59,798 nt of DNA. Source: Clostridia bacterium. GTDB taxonomy: Bacteria > Bacillota > Clostridia > Christensenellales > Aristaeellaceae. The translations under genes and the position numbers were made by a program. The stretch is from NCBI GenBank assembly GCA_017460395.1, contig JAFUBA010000140.1, positions 1-59,798 of the forward strand, in the 5' to 3' direction. The notes below the pieces were generated by a model. The model was not told the origin of the DNA. It did no database searches and worked only from the letters and a program-made list of their open reading frames with translations. Each line of letters starts with the position of its first letter. The stretch's first letter is position 1. Shown in pieces: positions 54,164 through 59,798 of the stretch.

Positions 54164-54278
54164 TTGACAATCTTTTCGCCATTTGGTATCAATGAAAGCA
54201 AGATCAGGAAACTGGTTTGGGCTGGTCGAAAGACCCGGGTCCACCGAGCGGCGGGGAATTTCCCCGCCATTATTTTTT
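54164..54278 (+). ncRNA. Tandem small RNA unit 2
   Basis: Promoter TTGACA (54164-54169), 17 nt, TATCAA (54187-54192). The transcript of about 80 nt holds CAG-GAAA-CTG and GGTC-GAAA-GACC hairpins and a GGCGGGG/CCCCGCC terminator (54250-54268) with a T run. It is nearly identical to unit 1 in the central part, while the two terminator stems differ by compensating changes. That supports selection on structure. Confidence 0.75.
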
Positions 54279-54300
54279 GTTTCCAGGCTAAGAACGCCTT

Positions 54301-54403
54301 TTGACAATTGCCATCCAGCCCTTTATGATTTAGCAATGATCAGGTTCCTAAACCTACGGGCATGGGACCGCGGGAGGATCTGAGGGTCCTCCTCTATTTT
54401 TTT
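54301..54403 (+). ncRNA. Tandem small RNA unit 3 (diverged)
   Basis: Promoter TTGACA (54301-54306), 17 nt, TATGAT (54324-54329). The transcript of about 65 nt keeps the GATCAGG opening of unit 2 but has a different first hairpin (AGGTT-CCT-AAACCT), and it ends in a GGAGGA/TCCTCC terminator with a T7 run. It lies at the same 137-bp pitch as the others, so it is a diverged member of the array. Confidence 0.65.
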
Positions 54404-54751
54404 ATGGGGAGCTTTTTTCCAAACCGTATCCGAGCTGCAACAATCAGATGAGAAACTCTGTCCATCGAAATGGCTCATTACGAACGACGGTCCCCTTGCG
54501 GAGAGTTGAAGGGTACAATTGATCCTGTAAGGCCTCTTGGATCAAAAAAATGCCGCGAAAAAGCCGAGCAAAAAATGCCCAGGAAATTGAAATATGCGCT
54601 TTTTCGCCTTTGGGAAATCAAGAGCCCAGGTGCGGCAAGGCTTTTCGGGGGTATGTAGCTACAACTGTACCCGGGAATGCAGTATGACACACCGCCAGCT
54701 TGACCAGTGCGCAGAAAAGGACCAGCTGTCAAACGATCACGCTTTCCTCCG
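54404..54751. other. Gap after the small-RNA array, no gene seen
   Basis: This stretch of about 350 bp is A/T-richer. GCGAAAAAGC (near 54555) and GCTTTTTCGC (near 54600) form a long-range inverted repeat that could act as a terminator for the minus-strand operon to the right. A TGTAGCTACA palindrome is at 54654-54663. Confidence 0.4.
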
Positions 54752-55243
54752 TCAGAACAGGCTCCCGACACCTGCCACAAGCAGCGCAGCTGCTGGGCAA
54801 ACCAGGAACGTCCATCCAAGCGCGTGCTCCGGGATCGCCAGGGATTTCAGCCATGCCCTGCGCTCCCACGCCTTGCACCTCTCAGCACCGCGGATCATGT
54901 GCCGCACCTTGCGGGGCAGCCAGCAATCCAGAATCAAAAAATCGCTGATGCTGACCATGGTCATCTCCACATAGCCCGTCCAGAACAGCGGCCAGAAGCC
55001 CCTCACGCCGGCAAGTCCCGCGCTGACACCCCACCAGATGACGAGCACAAGATACAGCGGATAGAGAAGCAGGTGCATTTTCCTGACATCTCGCCTGTCC
55101 ACATACGGGGCCGCGGCTTCCTTGATTTCCCTGGGAAACATGACACTGTACGCCTGGGGCCACAAAAGAAAGCCCACGCAGGCCACTGCGTTGAACAGGA
55201 TGGACATCGCCAGTCCGTCCACGATGATTCTTGGCCAGTTCAT
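54752..55243 (-). CDS. Integral membrane protein, last gene of the hydrolase operon
   Basis: This 163-aa protein starts at ATG 55243 (MNWPRIIVDGLAMSILFNAVACVGF), with GGAGGGG upstream, overlapping the SRPBCC gene stop as ATGA. Four hydrophobic segments are visible (about 8-28, 55-75, 80-98, 138-160). I do not recognise a named family. Cotranslation with the SRPBCC protein suggests a shared lipid- or small-molecule-related task. Confidence 0.78.
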   Translation of the reverse strand: MNWPRIIVDGLAMSILFNAVACVGFLLWPQAYSVMFPREIKEAAAPYVDRRDVRKMHLLLYPLYLVLVIWWGVSAGLAGVRGFWPLFWTGYVEMTMVSISDFLILDCWLPRKVRHMIRGAERCKAWERRAWLKSLAIPEHALGWTFLVCPAAALLVAGVGSLF

Positions 55244-55680
55244 TTGATTTTCCCCTCCAACAATTTGATCCATTTCCGCTGTCTGTGTGCGTAGAATGCC
55301 TTTGCCCATAGCCAGACGAAAAAGGTCTTCCAGCCTGCCCGGATATCCACCTCGTCGGTATATTCGGTCTGCCCGCCAAGATCCTTCAGGGTGATCCTGT
55401 GATCCCATACCCGAACGTGCTCATTGCTCTCCCTGCTCTGGATCTCGTCCTCGTCAAACCGCTCGATGCGTATGGTGTGCGTGCCAAAAGGGATCGCGCC
55501 AAACAGCCGGAACCGATAGGAGGACACGCCTCCAATACGCCACACGCTGTCTGTCTGACCGTCCAGCGGTGTAAAGGTAGCATACGGTGCAGCAATCATC
55601 TGAAGTGTTTCCAACCGTTGCAGCCGGGCAAAAACATCCGATCGCTCTACCGGAAAAATGGATGTCTTCCGAACCATCAT
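55240..55680 (-). CDS. SRPBCC (START-like) ligand-binding protein
   Basis: This protein of about 146 aa (ATG 55680, AGGTGA upstream) begins MMVRKTSIFPVERSDVFARLQRLETLQMIAAPYATFTPLDG. The length and pattern fit the SRPBCC/polyketide-cyclase-like helix-grip fold, which binds hydrophobic ligands in a deep pocket. Frames of the neighbours overlap at both ends, so it is the middle gene of a tight operon. Confidence 0.8.
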   Translation of the reverse strand: MMVRKTSIFPVERSDVFARLQRLETLQMIAAPYATFTPLDGQTDSVWRIGGVSSYRFRLFGAIPFGTHTIRIERFDEDEIQSRESNEHVRVWDHRITLKDLGGQTEYTDEVDIRAGWKTFFVWLWAKAFYAHRQRKWIKLLEGKIK

Positions 55681-55685
55681 GGCAA

Positions 55686-56300
55686 TCACCTGGAGCCTTT
55701 CCGATGTACCTCGTCCCAGCAGCAGGGCCCGTCAGACAGATCTGAATGCCGGACGAATCGCACATGCCGCCTGAGTCCTGCATAGGAACGGGTATCCGTG
55801 TTACAGAAGATTTTGCATAACCCGCGGATGCCGTATGTATCAAACATTTCCGCGTACATGCACTTCGAGATTCTGTACTCCACCACGTTCTCCGACACAG
55901 TGAAATCATCGTAGATGATGCTGTGATCCTGCACCCGCTTTGCATGGTCGCTGATGTTCCACTTCTTCGCGATCTGAAAGCTGTTTGGCAGCAAGTCGAT
56001 CATCCTGATCAGCGTATCAAAAAACTTCCTGCGCCTGGCAAATACGACCTCTGTAAATGTCATGATTTCTTTGTCGGTCAGCCCGAAACCGCGCAGTTCC
56101 AGACACATGGCGATCACGGCGTAGATCAGCTCCACATTCATGCTCGGATACACGTTGTGCTCCTGAAACCGGGGAGACGAGAGCATGCTGCTGAGTCTTT
56201 CCTCATAATGCCCGGCCTTCGCTTCTGTATCGGGAAAGCCCTGCTTCTCCAGCGCCTTCCGGTACAGCCTGACGTACTGCCGGATTGACTGATCCTTCAT
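55686..56300 (-). CDS. L-2-amino-thiazoline-4-carboxylate-hydrolase-like protein
   Basis: This protein of 204 aa (MKDQSIRQYVRLYRKALEKQG) starts at ATG 56300, overlapping the stop of the upstream hydrolase gene as ATGA, with AGGGG 7 nt before. The C-terminal part CMYAEMFDTYGIRGLCKIFCNTDTRSYAGL and the Cys pair in SDGPCCWDE match the ATC hydrolase family, named for an enzyme of Pseudomonas cysteine synthesis from thiazoline. Most gut homologues are unstudied, so the substrate here is open. Confidence 0.78.
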   Translation of the reverse strand: MKDQSIRQYVRLYRKALEKQGFPDTEAKAGHYEERLSSMLSSPRFQEHNVYPSMNVELIYAVIAMCLELRGFGLTDKEIMTFTEVVFARRRKFFDTLIRMIDLLPNSFQIAKKWNISDHAKRVQDHSIIYDDFTVSENVVEYRISKCMYAEMFDTYGIRGLCKIFCNTDTRSYAGLRRHVRFVRHSDLSDGPCCWDEVHRKGSR

Positions 56301-57211
56301 TGCCATGCCCCTTTCAGCGTCTGGATCATCCATTTCCAGCCCTCCTTCGCCTCCCGGCATACCGGGATAACGGGATAACAATGGAACATCCCCTCGCCGA
56401 CCACCATCTGATAATCCACATGATACCGCTTCATGGCTTTTTCAAAGGATGGTGCGATGGCATACAGGCATTCATCCGTGCCGTAATTGAAGATCACCTT
56501 CGGGCAGCCAGTGAAGTCGCCGGTCTGCAGGAAGATCATGTACTCTGGCACGGTGTCGTCCCCGTGGTGCATGATGGTCTCCGCCGTTTTCATGTACTGC
56601 GCCGGGATCACCACGTCCTTTTTGTCCAGCTCCAACATCCGCTGCCATTCTTCTTCCGTTTTTACGCAGGTGCCGGGCGAGAGCGCCAGGATCAGAGCGG
56701 GCCGTGGAAGATCGCTTTTCAGATCGTTCAGATAAGGGATCATACCCAGCGCCAGATTGCCGCCGGAGGAAGTGCCAAGGAAAGAAATGTTGTTCGCTTC
56801 GTAATGCTTCAGCATCTCCTGATAGGTTTTCAGGATCATCTCATAAGCGCGGCTCAGCGGATCATCTGTGCACAGCGGGTAATAGGGCACATAAAGATCC
56901 AGTCCACTTTCCTTGGCGACCCGCAGTGCCTTTTTGACGGAGCCGGGCCGCGGCGCGCTGACCATGCCGCCCCCGATCAGGAAGAGGTTGGCGCGCTCTG
57001 CCCTGGGCTTGTGGGTCATCGCCAATACAGGACAGCCGTCGATGGTGATGCGCTCCACCTGGATTTCAGCATCCCGCAGTGTCGGGATATGGTTCTTTGC
57101 GTTTTGCGCTTTCGCCCTGGCAATGATGGCCTCCGCACCTCCGGCAAAGCTCTTGTTCTTGAAGCCGCTCAGCCGGAACAGCCCCTTCAGCAATTCGTAT
57201 GTGAATGACAT
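56297..57211 (-). CDS. Alpha/beta hydrolase (acetyl-esterase-like)
   Basis: This protein of 304 aa starts at ATG 57211 (MSFTYELLKGLFRLSGFKN), 7 nt after GGAGG. The nucleophile elbow is GTSSGG (146-151, Ser148), in place of the usual GDSAGG. The oxyanion loop is IGGG, without the His of HGGG. Acid GTDECLY and GMFHCYPVIP (His) follow. It is a diverged relative of the esterase at 41552-42466. The start overlaps the end of the small membrane protein gene upstream. Confidence 0.85.
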   Translation of the reverse strand: MSFTYELLKGLFRLSGFKNKSFAGGAEAIIARAKAQNAKNHIPTLRDAEIQVERITIDGCPVLAMTHKPRAERANLFLIGGGMVSAPRPGSVKKALRVAKESGLDLYVPYYPLCTDDPLSRAYEMILKTYQEMLKHYEANNISFLGTSSGGNLALGMIPYLNDLKSDLPRPALILALSPGTCVKTEEEWQRMLELDKKDVVIPAQYMKTAETIMHHGDDTVPEYMIFLQTGDFTGCPKVIFNYGTDECLYAIAPSFEKAMKRYHVDYQMVVGEGMFHCYPVIPVCREAKEGWKWMIQTLKGAWQ

Positions 57212-57543
57212 GCCATTTCCTCCCAATATCTTTCCCAAACCAAAAACAACAGTCCCTCAAACGCCACAGTTCCCGCACTGTTTTCCGCTCCGGGAATGCG
57301 GAGCCATGCCTGTACCAGATGCAGCGGCAGCAGGTCCAGCTCGATTTCCCAGACCGGCAGCTCCGTCTGACCTGATACCGCCGGCGCCAGCATACCGGCC
57401 AAAAATACGAGGGTGCCCGCATAGCACAGCGCCTCCAGAGGGATACCGATCAGGGCCATCAGTGCCGCAAATATGCCTGGCTTCACAAAATGACGGATAC
57501 GAGGCCAACCAAGAAAGCGTTCAATGGAGACATGCGCGTCCAT
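57187..57543 (-). CDS. Small membrane protein heading the hydrolase operon
   Basis: The protein has 118 aa, with AAGGAG 8 nt before ATG 57543. A hydrophobic double segment (about 22-58, FAALMALIGIPLEALCYAGTLVFLAGML) is followed by a soluble tail, ending EEMACHSHTNC. The 3' end overlaps the alpha/beta hydrolase start by 25 nt. No family is recognised. It is the first gene after an operator-like palindrome and so marks the operon start. Confidence 0.65.
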   Translation of the reverse strand: MDAHVSIERFLGWPRIRHFVKPGIFAALMALIGIPLEALCYAGTLVFLAGMLAPAVSGQTELPVWEIELDLLPLHLVQAWLRIPGAENSAGTVAFEGLLFLVWERYWEEMACHSHTNC

Positions 57544-57563
57544 GCGATGCTCTCCTTGGATTT

Positions 57564-57579
57564 GTTAGCAAGTACTAAC
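57564..57579 (-). promoter_or_regulatory. Operator-like palindrome before the hydrolase operon
   Basis: GTTAG-N6-CTAAC lies between the ribosome site of the small membrane protein gene and the upstream gap. Palindromes of this form and place commonly bind TetR- or MerR-type regulators. No such regulator gene is adjacent. Confidence 0.55.
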
Positions 57580-57959
57580 TATCGGCTAAATAAGAATGCT
57601 TTTGCGAGGTTTTGGTGCTTTCAGGCTTCTGCCTCGCTGGTATCACCGCCATCCTCTGGAATCATCCAGGAAAGTCCAAATCGTTGTTGTTCAAAGCATT
57701 ATTTGTGATTAGTTGACGCTAACATCAATATTCTATTCTTTTACTGGCAGATATCAAGGCTAGAACTGAGCAGGATTTATGTCGTGTCGTTAAGTAGTAA
57801 CATAAAGCAGCCTCATCCATTAGGCCTATTTCGTGAAGATGCATCGCTGTTCGATTGAAAATTATATCCCGACATTGGCACTTGGCCACCCTATCATGAG
57901 CCTTTGAAATGCTTGTAATCAAAGGGTTAACATTCATAAGGAACTAATCCTTGGGAAGA
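57580..57959. other. A/T-rich gap left of the recombinase
   Basis: This stretch of about 380 bp has no well-supported gene. A 70-codon minus frame (57725-57937) has no family match. The lower G+C content and adjacency to the recombinase suggest the end of a mobile element, but I cannot define an attachment site. Confidence 0.4.
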
Positions 57960-59796
<1,837 letters not shown>

Positions 59797-59798
59797 TG

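Noticed and set aside
54052-54336. 94-codon minus frame across the small-RNA array
   Set aside because: It reads through promoters and terminators of the tandem units and repeats itself only because the DNA repeats.
57725-57937. 70-codon minus frame left of the serine recombinase
   Set aside because: There is a weak ribosome site and no recognisable domain; it could be real but cannot be supported.

Overview
The window looks like the chromosome of a G+C-rich gut Bacillota, probably a Clostridia-type commensal. Strong AGGAGG ribosome sites stand 6-9 nt before most starts. Plant-glucan glycosidases include a domain-permuted GH3 enzyme of the rumen/gut clostridial type. There are exported FMN/FAD reductases, many small regulator-plus-enzyme cassettes, and a large serine recombinase of the Tn4451 type. 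Genus cannot be assigned from sequence reading alone.

Layout. (1) 0-7.7 kb: glycan use, with a 3'-truncated GH43, a GH5, a small membrane protein and a membrane-anchored permuted GH3, divergent from an AraC-type regulator. (2) 8.2-10.5 kb: an exported FMN-binding/FAD reductase divergent from a TetR regulator, with clear promoters and an operator-like palindrome. (3) 10.9-36.3 kb: a defence island, all on the minus strand. It holds a free ADP-ribosylglycohydrolase, an Mrr nuclease, and a type I restriction-modification locus with one hsdR, four hsdS genes or half-genes, a tyrosine recombinase, a second hsdM, and an hsdM fused to an ADP-ribosylglycohydrolase domain. Upstream lie a WYL regulator / SNF2 helicase / phospholipase-D-like / DUF6361 operon, an mcrC relic, two AAA/ABC-type ATPases and a DUF4869 protein. 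(4) 36.4-38.5 kb: a promoter-pseudoknot-terminator small RNA, a broken small gene, and a DnaQ-BRCT exonuclease with a Cys-rich partner. (5) 39.5-53.6 kb: a redox region with a TetR-aldo/keto reductase pair, esterase, nitroreductase, MATE pump, a dead aldo/keto reductase gene, SDRs, two LysR regulators, flavodoxins (one exported), an FMN reductase, an iron-sulfur aldo/keto reductase and a cupin. (6) 53.6-54.4 kb: three tandem promoter/small-RNA/terminator units at an exact 137-bp spacing. (7) 54.7-57.5 kb: a tightly overlapped minus-strand operon (membrane protein, alpha/beta hydrolase, thiazoline-carboxylate-hydrolase-like protein, SRPBCC protein, membrane protein). (8) 57.9 kb to the end: a large serine recombinase with an overlapping upstream gene cut by the window edge.

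The most unusual system is the type I locus. One modification subunit carries an apparently intact ADP-ribosylglycohydrolase domain, which suggests a link between ADP-ribose removal and DNA modification or restriction. Its specificity genes look as if a small mobile cassette (half-hsdS plus tyrosine recombinase) sits inside an hsdS gene between 29-bp direct repeats and supplies a new target-recognition half. Next to it, the DUF6361-PLD-SNF2-WYL operon looks like a complete four-gene defence system related to, but not the same as, DISARM. A family of about 70-bp degenerate intergenic repeats recurs in at least five gaps outside the island.
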